DNA of 64,000 bases from Piliocolobus tephrosceles. Lineage: Eukaryota > Chordata > Mammalia > Primates > Cercopithecidae. Under the pieces are notes generated by a model. It had not been told where the DNA came from. It was given only the letters and a program-made list of their open reading frames with translations, and did no database searches. Shown here piece by piece: positions 23,662 to 35,484 of the stretch. The stretch is taken from assembly GCF_002776525.5 (NCBI RefSeq), contig NC_045446.1, positions 68,807,886 to 68,871,885 on the forward strand, in the 5' to 3' direction. The translations under genes and the position numbers were made by a program. Positions within the stretch are counted from its first letter, which is position 1. Each line of letters starts with the position of its first letter.

Positions 23662-26191
23662 AATGAAATACCCAATAATTCTCTGTTTTTGATCCGTAAA
23701 AGTCCACCCTATCCCTTTGGGGAAGGGCTGTGGAGGAGGGACAGGGCATGGGGGAAGCCTAGGGAGCTGGTTCCCGTGGACCACAAGCCATCCCTGACCT
23801 CTGAGCAGACATCCCCAGCAGGTCTTCACTGATACCGGGCAGCCAGGATGGGACTGATGAACTGGGCAGGAGCACTTTGCCCAAGGACCCTTGGTAGGAA
23901 GAATACATTTTGAGATGTGTAAGTCCCTTCTGGAGAACAAAAAGCTTGTGTTCTTCAGGCCGAACTGTTTTCCATCTCATCCAAGAATGATCCTGCCAGA
24001 TGGGAGCCCCCATCTCCAGCTCATGCCTCCCACAGCAGGCCTGCGGAGCACTGTATCTGACTTAGTAGAGCTCTGGATCCAGGGGCAATGGGCAACCAGT
24101 GGACAAACAGGCCAAGGCGCACTGCTGCGGCAGTGTGACTTTTGTTTTTGGAAACAGGAAGAGCACTTAGCGAAACACATCCTCTAATCCCAGTGGGACG
24201 ACGTAAGGCGAAATCTCCTCTCCTCGAGAAGTTTTGGATGCCTCCCTCTGCCAGGCAGAACCCAGACTACATGCTGCTCCGATCCTCATGCAGTCAGAGA
24301 CCTTCTCAGTTTCATTAACTCGTGTAATATTCTGAAGACTCCGTGAGTAAGGCTATAGAGGTGCCATGAGCTTATCAGTCCAACAAGGTTTCCACAGGGA
24401 ATAGCTCAGACTCAGAATTAATTTTCCACACTTAATGTAAATGTAACCCATAAAAGTTCCATTTTCTAAGAAGCCCAGCTTAAAAGGAAGCATTTGGCTT
24501 CCCCTCCCGTCTCCCAGAGCCTCCTGTGAGTGGTAATGACAATGGTAATTAGGCGGATGAACCAGGAATGGAATCCCTGAACAAGGGGCTCCCAGCTCTG
24601 GCTGTGACTCCCCCTGCCCTCACTGCTCCCCCGCCTGCTGGCTGCTGCCTCAGCTTGGGTGTGCTCTTCAGGTCTGGGCTGTCCCTGCTCCTGCAAGGGC
24701 TCAGGCCTCTCCCTGACGACGCAGGCACAGGTCTTCACAGGAACCACACCAGCCTGGCCTCCCAGATCCACGGGTACCCACCTTGGGAACTGCCCTGCTC
24801 CTGGTGGGGTTGTATGACACAGGCAGGCCATACCACATCAGCTCTTCCCTCCTTTCTTCCTGCCACTAAAAAACACACTGGCTGGGCTTCTCTAGAGGGG
24901 AAGCTGATTCAGAACTTCAGGAATTTCCTGGAAGCCCATCCTGCCCCAGTCCAGCTCTGTGATCAGCTTGTACATGGAGGCAGATGGGACTTCGGGAGCT
25001 GGTTAGAAGGATGCTTGGCTCATGCCTTCCTCTCTTTGGCTGGCTTTTTTTCTTAAGCATTTTTTCCAGAATCAAAGGCCACCAAGCACCTCCCTCCACA
25101 TTCCTGCGTCTCAGTGGCGGCGGCTGAGCAGCGGAGGGAAGATACTCAAAGTCACAGAGAGAGGGCTTTGCCTCGGAAGGCAGGCTGCTGCCCTCGCCAC
25201 CACTGCCACCCCTTTGCCGTGGGTGGCTTTCCCTTCCGTGGACCTGGTGCCTACGTTGAGGGCTTGCTGTGCAGTGCTGGTTCTCACATCTGGCTTTGGG
25301 AGAGAGGAGGAGATGAACAGGAACATCATGGAGGACCAACCAGTCACAGGCATCCTGGGTGCTTTCCCTCCCGGGAGGATGGGCTCTGAGCCCAGGACGT
25401 TATGTCACCGGTCTGGGGGAAAGGACCTGGGAGACAGTTTCTCTATCCCAGCATGGGGGTGGCACCAACAACTACACGGGATTCGCAAAAGGGGTAGGGG
25501 GCTTCATTTAGCATCAAAATAGAAAGCTTGGACAGGAGTTGGGGCAGCTTAAAAAAGGTGCTGAACAGCACCATGAAATTCCCTGGAGCAAGATGAAGTC
25601 ATCTGTGATCCTCTGGAGGCACAGAACACGGTGAGAAGAAATCCACCACTCTTCTGCAGAAGCCCTGCCAAGGAGCCTCCGGTCCTATAGACCCTCCTCC
25701 CAGGCCCCCTTGGAAGGGGCATTGTACTGGCCCATCACTCCCTTTACTCCTGCCTGACCCCAACAGAAGAAGAAAGGGTTGCACATGAGACAAGTTAGCA
25801 CAGACATTCATGTCCCACATCACACTGGGTATCTAGGGACAGACGAGGAGACACCCCAGGAGATGCGTCTCAGAGAGAGATACATACCCCAAACGACAAG
25901 GGAAAAATCCTCGAGGAAAAAGGGAACAAAAGACAATAAAGTTTTCATTGTGATCACACTACAGAAAAAAATACCTTCTGTTCTTTGCAAAAAATGTGCG
26001 AAGGCCAAATTTGTGTTTTTCTTTTCTAAAAAAAAGGAAGTTGCACGAGTTACAATGCAACCAGTATCTTTTTGTTTCTGCACTTGTTAAAAAATCATTT
26101 TTTTTTTTTTTTTAAAGTACAACACAGTCAGGTATGTGGCCACAAAAGAGTAGCTGTCTTTGGCAAGAAGTCCAGGCCTTGGCCCTCTCTG

Positions 26192-26950
26192 TCACCTCCG
26201 GCCCATCTCGCTCTGTCTCATGAAGTGGATGTTGTTGGCGCTGTCCGACAGTTCTGGGTACTGCTCGACAGAGATCACGAAAAAGCCGTCGTAGCCTTGC
26301 ACCCGCCCTGTGCTCAGCACCTGCTGCTTCTCCCCCTCTGTCCAGGCCCGCAGGCCTTCCTCCCCTTCCCGCAGTCTCTGCTGCTCACGGGCCCACGCCT
26401 GGCGCACGGCTCTCTGCCGGGCCAGCTCCAGGACCCGCACCTTCTCCTCGTCCAATGTTGTCCCGTAGCGTGTGTTCAAGCACAGTGCCCCGTACTGGAG
26501 CTGGATGTCTGTGTAGCGTCTAGTCCTGCCATTAAGCACTGTGTTGATCTGGGACACAGTGACGTTGATCCCATTCTCCAGCGTTCGCCGCCCCCCACTG
26601 AGGCCCAGGATGGCCAGGTCACCTTCTGAAGGCCCTGGTTTCACAAAGTAATGGGTGTCCACCCCATCAATGGTGAAGTGCAGGTTCTCTAGGTAGTGGG
26701 CATTGTTCAAGATGGCAGCAACCCTTCGCCCATCCTCGTTGGCCACACTGATGATGTCTGTGGTCACTCGGCCATCCTTCAAGGCAAACTTGACCCCCTT
26801 GCCAAAGATTGAGCCACTAGATGCAAACTTCTTGGTCTTTGGGGCCTGCTGGCAGCTGGTGATTGTGGAGCCATAGAGCTGGTCAAAGCGTTCTAAGGTA
26901 ACGAAGGCCTTGAGCTGCTTCTGTACTTCACACTGTACCCCGAGGATAGA
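26192..26950 (-). CDS. TENM4: TENM4 terminal coding exon: C-terminal Tox-GHH/TCAP region
   Basis: Encodes the last 252 residues of teneurin-4 (residues 843-1094 of the visible part) and the stop. The acceptor is TTCCCCACCAG before TCTATCCTCGGG; phase 0. It begins SILGVQCEV and continues through the antibiotic-binding-like domain (GSIFGKGVKFALKDGRVTT) into the Tox-GHH domain (about residues 967-1094). The final ~41-44 residues correspond to the teneurin C-terminal associated peptide (26195 to about 26326). They follow a GEKQQ stretch and end in EMGRR, a possible amidation signal. RTRR near residue 985 is a possible basic cleavage site. NVTV is an N-glycosylation sequon. The protein is a type II membrane adhesion molecule at synapses that binds latrophilins; this part lies outside the cell. 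Confidence 0.97.
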   Translation of the reverse strand, partial: SILGVQCEVQKQLKAFVTLERFDQLYGSTITSCQQAPKTKKFASSGSIFGKGVKFALKDGRVTTDIISVANEDGRRVAAILNNAHYLENLHFTIDGVDTHYFVKPGPSEGDLAILGLSGGRRTLENGINVTVSQINTVLNGRTRRYTDIQLQYGALCLNTRYGTTLDEEKVRVLELARQRAVRQAWAREQQRLREGEEGLRAWTEGEKQQVLSTGRVQGYDGFFVISVEQYPELSDSANNIHFMRQSEMGRR

Positions 26951-29573
26951 CTGGTGGGGAAGGAGAGTGAGAGAGAGAATAAGACAAAGGGGAAAAAACC
27001 CTGAGAACCTGGAAAATCAGCTTAAATAATGAAGTCAAAACCACACATATTTATTAACCTATGGCATGTAGCTCTACCGCCGACCACCAGAACATCCAGG
27101 TGGTCACCAGAAGATCAGAACATCTGCTGACCTTCATCCATCCATTCACCCGCCCTTCTTTTTAGAAACTGTTCAGGGGGCATGTAATCTGTGCCAGGTC
27201 CTTTTCTGAGCACTGGAGACACAAAAATGAATCAGACATCATTCTTGCTCTTAAAGAACTCATCATTTAGTGGGGAAAGACAGATATGACAACAATGATT
27301 GCAATCAAATGTGATCACTGATGGCCTAAGAGAGGAACTCGTAATAGCTATAGCTAACATTTCTTGATGTTTGAGCCAAATAATTACCACTCATTATCTT
27401 AGTGATCTTCACAATAACTTTATACGGTAGGTGCTGTCATGATTCCACTTTCATGTCTAAGGAAACCAAGGCTCAAAGAAGTTGTCACTGGCTCACAGTC
27501 ATACAACTAATAACAAGTCAACGTGGAAGCCTGTCCAATTCTAGAGGTTCAGTTTCAAGGGCTGCTGGAGAAGGAAGGAGCAAACAAAGCTGAGACGAAT
27601 CTTGGCCTGAAGGAGGAGGTGGGGTTTGAGGACAGGCTCAGGCTTGAGCTGGGACCTGAAGGATGGGTGGGAGTGGTAGGGTGCCATCAGACGGAGGATT
27701 GGCAAGAAATGCATTCTTGGCAAGAAGGCATAACATGGTGAGAGGCAGTGACTGATATTAACCCTTCCACCCTGCTTCACTGCTCTCCACTGCATTTACA
27801 TCTGATTTCCAAGGAAGGCCTCTGCCCCACCGTGCTTCGTTGGGGCTCCCGGGGTGCCCCTCCTCTTGGCTGCTTTGGGGGACAGGTTGGGCCCTGCTAG
27901 CTTGGCGTATCATCTACCTGTCCCTTCTGTAGCTCAGGGAGCTTGGAGAAGCCACACTCAGGAAGGCTCCAGGGCCTAATCAGCGAGTTAGGGAAATGGC
28001 TTTAGCAATAGGCCCATCGGCTTCTCACTGAAATTAAGTCCTCTTTATAATTAATAGAACCCTGTCTGTGAACAATTATTTCCTAGAGTTTCACGAAAGC
28101 TGGAGTGCTCAACAACAAAGATCTCCGATGCTTGCCAAGGGCAGAAATCAATAAATCATTGATAGGCGAGGTTGGCAGACAGGCAGTCAGAGACTGGGGC
28201 TTTCTGGAGTGCAGAAGGGAGCCTCGTGAGGGAGGAGGAGCTGTGCTGCAGTGCTCAGCCCTGGGAAGAGCAAATGCCAGGATATCTGGGCAGGGCCTGG
28301 GGGTGGTGGGAACGGGAGAGGCTGGGCAGCAGAAAGACAATGGGCTCTGGGACCAGGCAGACTTGGGTTCTCCATCAAATTCTGCTGCTTTCAAACCCTG
28401 GTCCCCTAATCTGTAAAATCGGGAAATGTCTGGGCTGTTTACTTCTTTCAGCCATTCATTTATTTATCAGAAATGTTCCATGCATCCACTGTGTGCTATC
28501 CCGTATGCTGGGTACTATATGAGACCTAGCACTTAGCCTCTTGGGGCTCATAATCTAGTGAGAGACAAGAAAGAGGCATTAAAATCCAGTGTGGGAAGTG
28601 CCACCAGTGTACAGAGGCGCAGAGTCCCATTCTCCAGGGTCTGGTAGGAGACAGCCATGCTGAGGCCTACAGGAACCAGTCTGGAGTAAGAAATCTGGAC
28701 GTGAAGGTTTCTGACCACCAGCAGCAAGCCATCTGGCGACCTGCTTTCCTCCTTGGTCTGTCATCCCCTGGGCAAGCATCCCTTGAAGGCTTAGTCTCTG
28801 CCTGATTCATCCCTGCGTTCACTGGGCACAGCATGGGGATTGGCACAGAGTCAGGTTCTCATAGAGAATTTATGAATGGATTGGGTTTGTGGGGAGGGGA
28901 GAAATGAGCAAATGAATGCCTGAAGTGAGCGGGTGGGATGAGATTGTTTTTAAAGACCTTTCCAGCTATCCAATTCTGAGTCTTTGAAACTGGGTTATAA
29001 AAGCGAGACAAGAGCAAGTGAGTCTTTTTGAGCACCTACAATATGCCAGGCGCTGTGCTCAGCAAGAGGATACAGAACAGGCACATCTGGGTTTGAATCC
29101 CAGCTCTACCCCTTCCTTGCCGTGTGGCACTGGGAAAGCCTCAGGCACGAATCTGTAAAATGAGAACAATACGGCTGTGGGATCTTTGTGAGTTACATAG
29201 AATAACTCACACATGGCCAGGTGCATTGAAATACTCAGAAAATGTCACATTTTTATTTAGAACCCACCTTCTCTCCCTGTGCTTTTGTTCTGGATAGTGA
29301 CACAGGCTTATTATTTTTGTGCAAGTCCAAACTCAGTGTAACACACAAAGCTCTTTACTGCAGCTTGTAAGTGTCTGTGTGTGGTCATGGCTGCTTCCCC
29401 AGCAGCTTACTGGTGGTGGGGTTACTAAGTAGTTGTTGAACAGTCTCTGGCAGGCACTGTGGAGGCACCATATTGGTGTCTATCACTGGCCCACGGTTTT
29501 CTGAAAAGCTGAAGGGACGCCCTCCTGTAACGTCTGAGTGGCCTGAGGAGTGGCAGCCTTGCGCAGGAATTAC
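26951..29573 (-). other. TENM4: TENM4 last intron (GT-AG)
   Basis: Donor AAG|GTAATT at 29573 and acceptor ACCAG at 26951. Contents: an old repeat near 27150-27310, MIR-like text on the minus strand near 27340-27540, MIR-like pieces near 28335-28435 and 29030-29250, and an old-repeat piece near 28445-28580. The block 27960-28170 is AT-rich, repeat-free and has homeodomain- and SOX-like motifs (TTAATAG, AACAATTATT). No gene is nested here. Confidence 0.8.
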
Positions 29574-29716
29574 CTTGCTGTTGTCCCACTCCTGGGTTTT
29601 CATCTGTGTGTGGATGAGCTCATAGGAGGGTTCCATGGCATCCATGTCTGGTTTGGGATAACCAGGGATCACGTTGTGTAGCTGGAATCCAAAGGTGAGC
29701 AGCCAGCTGTTAACAT
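29574..29716 (-). CDS. TENM4: TENM4 penultimate exon
   Basis: A 143-nt exon between acceptor CATCCAG and donor AAG|GTAATT. It completes a split Asp codon (G|AT) from the previous exon and then encodes 47 residues, from VNSWLLTFGFQLHNVIPGYPKP to TQEWDNSK. This is the linker between the RHS/YD core and the antibiotic-binding-like domain. The V-x-S-W-L-x-x-F-G-F-Q-L pattern is shared by all vertebrate teneurins. It ends in phase 0 and joins SILGVQ in the terminal exon. Confidence 0.96.
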
Positions 29717-30329
29717 CTGGATGGGAGGGAAGCAGAAACATCTCCGTGGAGTGAGTGGACCTCAGATACAACCCATCCCCATCACACAGCCTGCAGCTAG
29801 CTGCAGGGGGTGGTGAGGGTGTGGATTGCTGCTGGTGGGAGAGTCAACTGCTACATACACTTTGGAAAATGGTTTCACTCTATGAAAGCCAAATGTACTC
29901 CAGGGACTCAGCGATCCCAATCCCAAGTATACCCAAGAGTGATGACACCGAAATCGAACCCAGGTTTCTGGACTTCCTTTGCTCTTTTCACTTCAACTCC
30001 CAGGACCTCTAGCTTCATACCCAGGGGCAGCTGTTGACAGATGAAGATCCCTCCTTTTCAACCCAACATCCATAGGAGACACTTACAAAGGACATCCAGA
30101 CCCACCAAAAGGAAAGATTTTAATGATTGACTTGCAACAAGACAATTCACTTAAGAAACACACTCCCCTGCTCTTCCACCCCCTGTGCAGTGATTAGAGC
30201 TTCAGGGTCAAAGTCCCACGGGTTACAGAGATGGCCTAGGCTGCGATCAGAGAGTCTTCCCTCTGCTTCTACCTTTTATTTACTCTGACAGCCCAAGGAT
30301 GCCACAACCTCCCTGTGCCTTCATTTTCT

Positions 30330-30617
30330 TTTTTTTCTTGAGACAGTCTTGCTCTGTCACCCAGGCTGGAGTGCAGCGGCATGATCTTGGCTCACTGCAA
30401 CCTCTGCCTCCTGCGTTCAAGCAATTCCCTGTGTCAGCCTCCCGAGTAGCTGGGGATCACAGGCACCCGCCACCATGCCCAGTTAATTTTTGTACTTTTA
30501 GTAGAGACGGGGTTTCACCATCTTGGCCAGGCTGGTCTTGAACTCCTGACCTTGTGATCCACCTGCCTTGGCCCCCAAAGTGCTGGGATTACAGGTGTGA
30601 GCCACCATACCCGGCCC
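30330..30617 (-). mobile_element. Alu (AluS-like), antisense
   Basis: Complete Alu with a 12-bp target duplication CCTTCATTTTCT (30318-30329 and 30618-30629). It lies in a TENM4 intron, in the same orientation as the gene. Confidence 0.93.
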
Positions 30618-31439
30618 CCTTCATTTTCTAGTCTTTACACTGGGCTGCTTGGGGATCGAGTCCCATAGGCATGGGAATAATTGATTTTATAACATTCCTT
30701 GGGGTTACTAATTATTAGGTGTGGGGATAGACAGGATTTTGCCATGAACATCTGGCTCACTGGAGAATGGAATCAGGAAGCTAAGACATGAGGAAATGAA
30801 GAGGACCAGTCACCTGGCCCAGTATTGCTGAGTGTCTTCTATGTGCCCAGGACTGTGCCATTCAGACCCTCATCTCACATACTCACAACTCTGAAGGAGA
30901 GATGAGACATGGTAATGAATAACTTTGATACAAGGAAAGATTAGAGGAAGGCGGAACTCTTTCATTTAGACGGGCTGACAAGACCACATGCAGAAGGTGG
31001 CATTTAAGCCAGACACTGAAAGCAGTGCCATTTTTGTCAGGCACTGGCAGAGATGAAGTGGGCACTTCAGACAAAGATGACTGTACAAGGCAAGGCCTAG
31101 AGAGGGAAGGTGTGGGTGCAGGGAGTGTTCAGGTAACCAGAGAGCAGCTCAGCCAGAAAGGACGACTGTGGCTGGAGCAAGAAGAGCCTCAGATGGCAGG
31201 TGGGAGGTGAACTGGGGCCAGAGGGAGACAGACAGACAGACAGCCTGTGTCCCAGCATGGCTCAGCCTTCCTTGAAAAGGCATAGCTGAAGATGCCAAAG
31301 CAGATGACGATCAGAGACTAAGAATCCAAAGTCTTGAGGAGGCAGGATTTTGAGTTGAGCCTCAGAGCCAAGCCTGATTTTGGCTTCTTTCCGGTGGAGA
31401 TAGAACCCTGATCACAGAGGTCCTGTTTAGTTTCTAGGA

Positions 31440-31860
31440 TGATATAGTTTGAATATTTGTCCCCTCCAAATCTCATGGTGAAATTCGGTCCCCAGTGTTG
31501 GAGGTGGCCTAGTGGGAGGAGTTTGGGTCATGAGGGCAGATCCTTAATGAATGGCGTGGTGCCCTCTCCGAGGTAATGAGTGAATTCTTGCTCTATTAGT
31601 TCATGCAAGAGCTGGTTGTTTAAAAGGGCGTGGCACCCCTCCCTTCTCTCTTGCTACCTCTCTTGCCATGGTCACACTGGCTCCCCTTACCTTCCACTAT
31701 GAATAAAAGCTTCCTGACACTGAATAGATGCGGGTGCCATGCTTACACCACCTTCAGAACTGTGAGCTTAGTTCTTTATAAATTACCCACGAGTCTATTT
31801 TCCTTATAAATTACCCATGCTCAGGTATTCCTCTATGGCAGCATAAAACAGACTAAGACA
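31440..31860 (+). mobile_element. Solo LTR, ERVL-MaLR type (MST/MLT1-like)
   Basis: About 421 bp with TG...CA ends. Recognisable MaLR text includes TGATATAGTTTGAATATTTG at the left, CTCCAAATCTCATGG, the TTATAAATTACCCA motif and GCATAAAACAGACTAAGACA at the right. Flanks TAGGA and TAGGT give a near 5-bp target duplication. An AATAAA-like GAATAAAAGC is near 31700. A 28-bp internal duplication repeats TTATAAATTACCCA at 31776 and 31804. No internal viral sequence is attached. Confidence 0.82.
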
Positions 31861-32392
31861 TAGGTAAGTTTAGGCAAAATTGCCACCTGCCACCCACTGA
31901 GTTCATCCTATTGGTGGGAGTGACCTATGTCCCTGTCACCACTGGGCCCCATATTGCTATCCCATTCAAGAACCTCATGTTTGCCTTTGATTTTGTTTTG
32001 TTTTCGGGTCGTCCGGGGCCCCCTCTCCCGAGTGTGCAACTTGGTGGTGCCGAGATGGAGTGGTGGTAGAAAGGGAAGTTTGGAAGTTTGGAGCTTGGTT
32101 CTACTCGTTTCAGCCTTACTAGGCAAAATCAAAGAAAGGAAAGAACATGGTAGTTGAAGCAAGACAAACCCAGGTCCAAATTCTGGCTGCCCAACTTACA
32201 AACTGTGCGAACTCGGACAGTTTACTTAACTTCTTCGAGATTTAGTTTCCTTATCTGAATAGTGACAGTAGAAATGGTTTTAACCATACTTTTACGGAGA
32301 AGAATACAAAGTGTTACCGTTTGGTGGCAGTTATCGTGTGGCAGGAGCTATTCTGAACTTATACATAAATTACTGGATTTAATATATTTTGA

Positions 32393-32640
32393 CTCTTTTT
32401 GAGACAGGATCTTGCTCTGTCACCCAGACTGGAGTTGAGTGGCATGGGTCAAAGAGATTCTCCCACCTCAGCCTCCGGAGTAGCCAGGACCACAGGCGTG
32501 CCATCATGCCTAGCTAATTTTTTGTAGAGATGGGGTCTCGCTATGTTGCCCAGGCTGGTTTGGAGCTCCCAGGCTAAGCAATCTGTGTCTTGGCCTCCCA
32601 AAGTACTGGCATTACAGATGTGAGCCACTGCACCTGGCAG
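32393..32640 (-). mobile_element. AluJ, antisense, partly deleted
   Basis: TTTTTGAGACAGGATCTTGCTCTGTCACC start and a GAGCCACTGCACCTGGCA end. The central part of one arm is missing after GAGTGGCATGGGTCAAAG. Divergence suggests AluJ. Confidence 0.85.
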
Positions 32641-33243
32641 AGTTAATGTATTTTGAAGAATACAGCTCAGTGCCCATTCACAGAAGATTTTCTCTATTTT
32701 CCCCCAACCCATGCTTCCACATCCCAGGACCTCCATTTTCTCCTCTCTAACAGAAGAAGCTTGGACTAACTTTTCTTCAAAGTCCCTCTTCTCACTGAGT
32801 TTTTAAGAGTCTTTGATTCTATAAATCGTGGCAGATGGTTCTTTGGGAAATTAAAACAAACAGAACAGGAGGGGAAAATGCCCTATAAAGCCATTTTGCC
32901 TGAGGCTAAGAACTTGCATCTGAATTTGTAGTTGCAAAGGAAAGCTTCTATAAGGAATACTCCAAATTCTCAGGAAACTAGGGGGCTGAGAAGAGGCCTG
33001 GGCCTTAATTACAAGTGATGGAAGGTGGAAAACTTTCCTATTATGCCTTTAGGAAAAATGCTGAAAATGAATTTATTCATAAGTTTTTCTTCAGTGCTCC
33101 TCTGAAGAGCTGGGAATTTTACTCTTCCTTCTTACCATATCAGAAGTAGATATTTCCCTCAAGTGAAAAAATTCCTCTTCACTCATCCATCCCAGAGTCT
33201 GGTGTTGTCACAGAGGAGTGATGAAATGTAGGCAAAAATAATC

Positions 33244-33622
33244 CCTCCCCCCCCCTCTTCCCCCCCCTCCTCCCTCCCCCCCTCCCTCCCTCCCTCCTTC
33301 CTTCCTTCCTTTCCTCCCTCCCTCCCTTCCTTCCTTTTTTGTTTGACAGGGTCTCACTGTCACCCAGGCTGGAGTGCAGTGGCACAATCTTGACTCACTG
33401 CAACCTCCGCATTCCAGGTTGAAGCAATCCTCCTGCCTCAGCCTCCTGAGTAGTTGGGATTATAGGTATGCACCACCACTCCCAGCTAAGTTTTGTATTT
33501 TTAGTAGAGACGGGATTTCGCCATGTTGGCCAGGGTGGTCTTGAACTCCTGACCTCAAGTGATCTGCCCACCTCGGCCTCCCAAAGTGGTGGGATTACAA
33601 GTGTGAGCTCCCACACCCAACC
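33244..33622 (-). mobile_element. Alu with tail expanded into (CCCT/CCTT)n
   Basis: The Alu body occupies about 33335-33622. The tail, 33244-33334, is an almost pure C/T tract (purine-rich G/A on the TENM4 sense strand). The short duplication AATAATC flanks body and tail together (33237-33243 and 33623-33629), so the tract belongs to the insertion. Confidence 0.85.
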
Positions 33623-34106
33623 AATAATCTCTTTCATGTGTGAGGTTTTGTTCTTTACAAAGTGTATTTGAATCCAAGAATGAGGGTTTTGGAATCAGAG
33701 CAGAGTTCTAATCCAGCCTTGCCACTTCTTAGTGGGCCAGTTACTTTAGCTCTCTGAACCTCAGAACCTCACTTTTCTCCTTTGTAAATGGGGTCAGTGA
33801 TCCCACCTCACAAGCATCAAGTGAAGATAGAGTGCAATGATGTACATGGTATATTGGTAGTGGACATCTTTTGGTTGCCTTCCCAGCAGCCCATTCTGCC
33901 TTCTCTTTCTTTTCTGGAGTATTAGTGTAATTATAGGGAAGTTGACTCCACCTAAAGGGTTAGCATGTGACCTAGGCTAAGCCAATCAGTGCATTCTTTC
34001 CCTCCAGCCACAGTAAGTGCTTCAGGGATTGTCCTGTGACCTAAGCCTATCTTGCTGGAATATATCTCAGGACATTTGAAGAATTTTTTCGGAAAAAAAA
34101 AAGAAT

Positions 34107-34133
34107 TTTGTTGTTGTTGTTGTTGTTGCTGAA
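34107..34133. repeat. (GTT)n microsatellite
   Basis: About eight GTT units follow an A run and AAGAATTTT. Confidence 0.85.
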
Positions 34134-34689
34134 TGTGAATGAAGATGCATGTAGTCTACCTGGATGCTAAGAGGAAAGGTTTAGCGAGAAGTAATAGTAT
34201 CTTGGTTCTTATTCGTGATTGTAAATCTTTTCAAATTTGCTAAAAACTTAACTGCTTATATGAAATCTCTTCTTTGCACAACATGGGTTCTCAAATGTAG
34301 GATATGACCCACTATGTAGTAAAATCAATTTTGTGAATCATGACCAGCATTTTTATTGAAATGGAACAGACTAGATTAGAAAATGAGTGCTTCACACTTA
34401 AGTATTCTTTTGCAAACCTTTTGTCTTAGTGTTTTATCGCAACATAAAATCTTTTTCTTATGGTGGGTTCATAGGCAAAGAAATTTGAGAAAAGCTGTCT
34501 TGGACCCTGTGATCTATGAAGGTGGGTATTATACCTCACTCCTCTCTGGATCCTTAGTACAGGTTTGGGAAGGAGTAAGTATAAATAATATACTCTTTGC
34601 TGGATTTAACTGACTAGAATATGGAACCCAAACTGAAAATGTTAGGTGCCCCTTGGTGGTTGGTTGCTTTGTTAAAAGCTGGATTTGGA

Positions 34690-34910
34690 GGCCAGCATGA
34701 TTCTAGTGGAAGATGTTCTGGAGTCGGAGAGCCCTGGATTAGAGTCCTAGCTCCATGGTCTACATCTGTGTGACTCTGGACAAACCCTTCACTAGAGCCT
34801 CAAATGACATTTGGAGTCTCATCTGCAGAATGGAGATAATGATGGTGACCTCACGGTTGTTGCAAAGTTTAAAGGAGAGCATATCTGCCAAGTGCCAGAT
34901 AGCACAGAGA
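34690..34910 (+). mobile_element. MIR
   Basis: Pattern GTCGGAGAGCCCTGGATTAGAG, then a TGTGTGACTCTGGACAAA-like segment and CATCTGCAGAATGGAGATAATGATGG, matching MIR in plus orientation. Confidence 0.7.
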
Positions 34911-35484
34911 GTTAGTTATGTTACTGCTATTCTGGAAGGAGACCATATGTATATGGTGGTGTACAAAGAAAAAGCAGGGAGGGAGTCATATTTTGGCAAG
35001 ATGCAATGATTTTTTTTTTTTTTATAGAAAAGTACGTTTCCTATTTCACCATATTTTTTTTCAGCTACAGTAACCTGCCAAGACATCTCACAGGAAACTC
35101 ACTGGAGGGTGAGGCAGGGGGTGTGCTTAATGCAGACAGATGTAATGGAAATGTCATCTCAATCTGTCAAGTTTCTCTAGAACTAGCAGCCAAGTTGAGC
35201 ATGATGAAGGCTGTGAAACATTGTTATGATATTCATGTTTATCCATAGGCCCCAAGTCTGTTTTCATCACACCTGTCCACCACCTTGTTCTCCCTTCTTT
35301 CCTTTGCTTAGGATGCTGTTCTCCCCTCTTTCCTATGCTTGGGATGCCTGCTCTCAACGTGTGACAATGTGGAACTCTTCTTGAAAAAGGAATTCTTCTA
35401 CTGCTGTCAGCAGAAACAGGGTCCAGGTGGGGGCTACCAAGTTTGGGAGCCGGGAAGCCATGTCTGTAAGGGGCATTCATGTGA

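Larger units (their letters stand above)
21403..26191 (-). other. TENM4: TENM4 3' UTR
   Basis: About 4.8 kb in the terminal exon, between the stop codon (26194-26192) and the inferred poly(A) site. It carries an A16 run (26113-26098) 79 nt after the stop and an A17 run (21489-21473). It also carries one antisense Alu monomer (23521-23661), a perfect 12-bp hairpin (22521-22547) and two Pumilio-type elements close to the 3' end. Apart from these I see no repeats, which is notable for 4.8 kb of primate DNA and fits selection on the UTR. Frames such as 24568-25056 on the plus strand are chance readings. Confidence 0.85.

Noticed and set aside
24568..25522. Overlapping plus-strand frames of 160-166 codons
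   Set aside because: They lie opposite the TENM4 3' UTR in GC-rich DNA, with no homology I recognise, no conserved motifs and several competing frames.
26072..26629. 185-codon plus-strand frame
   Set aside because: Complement of the TENM4 terminal coding exon and 3' UTR start.
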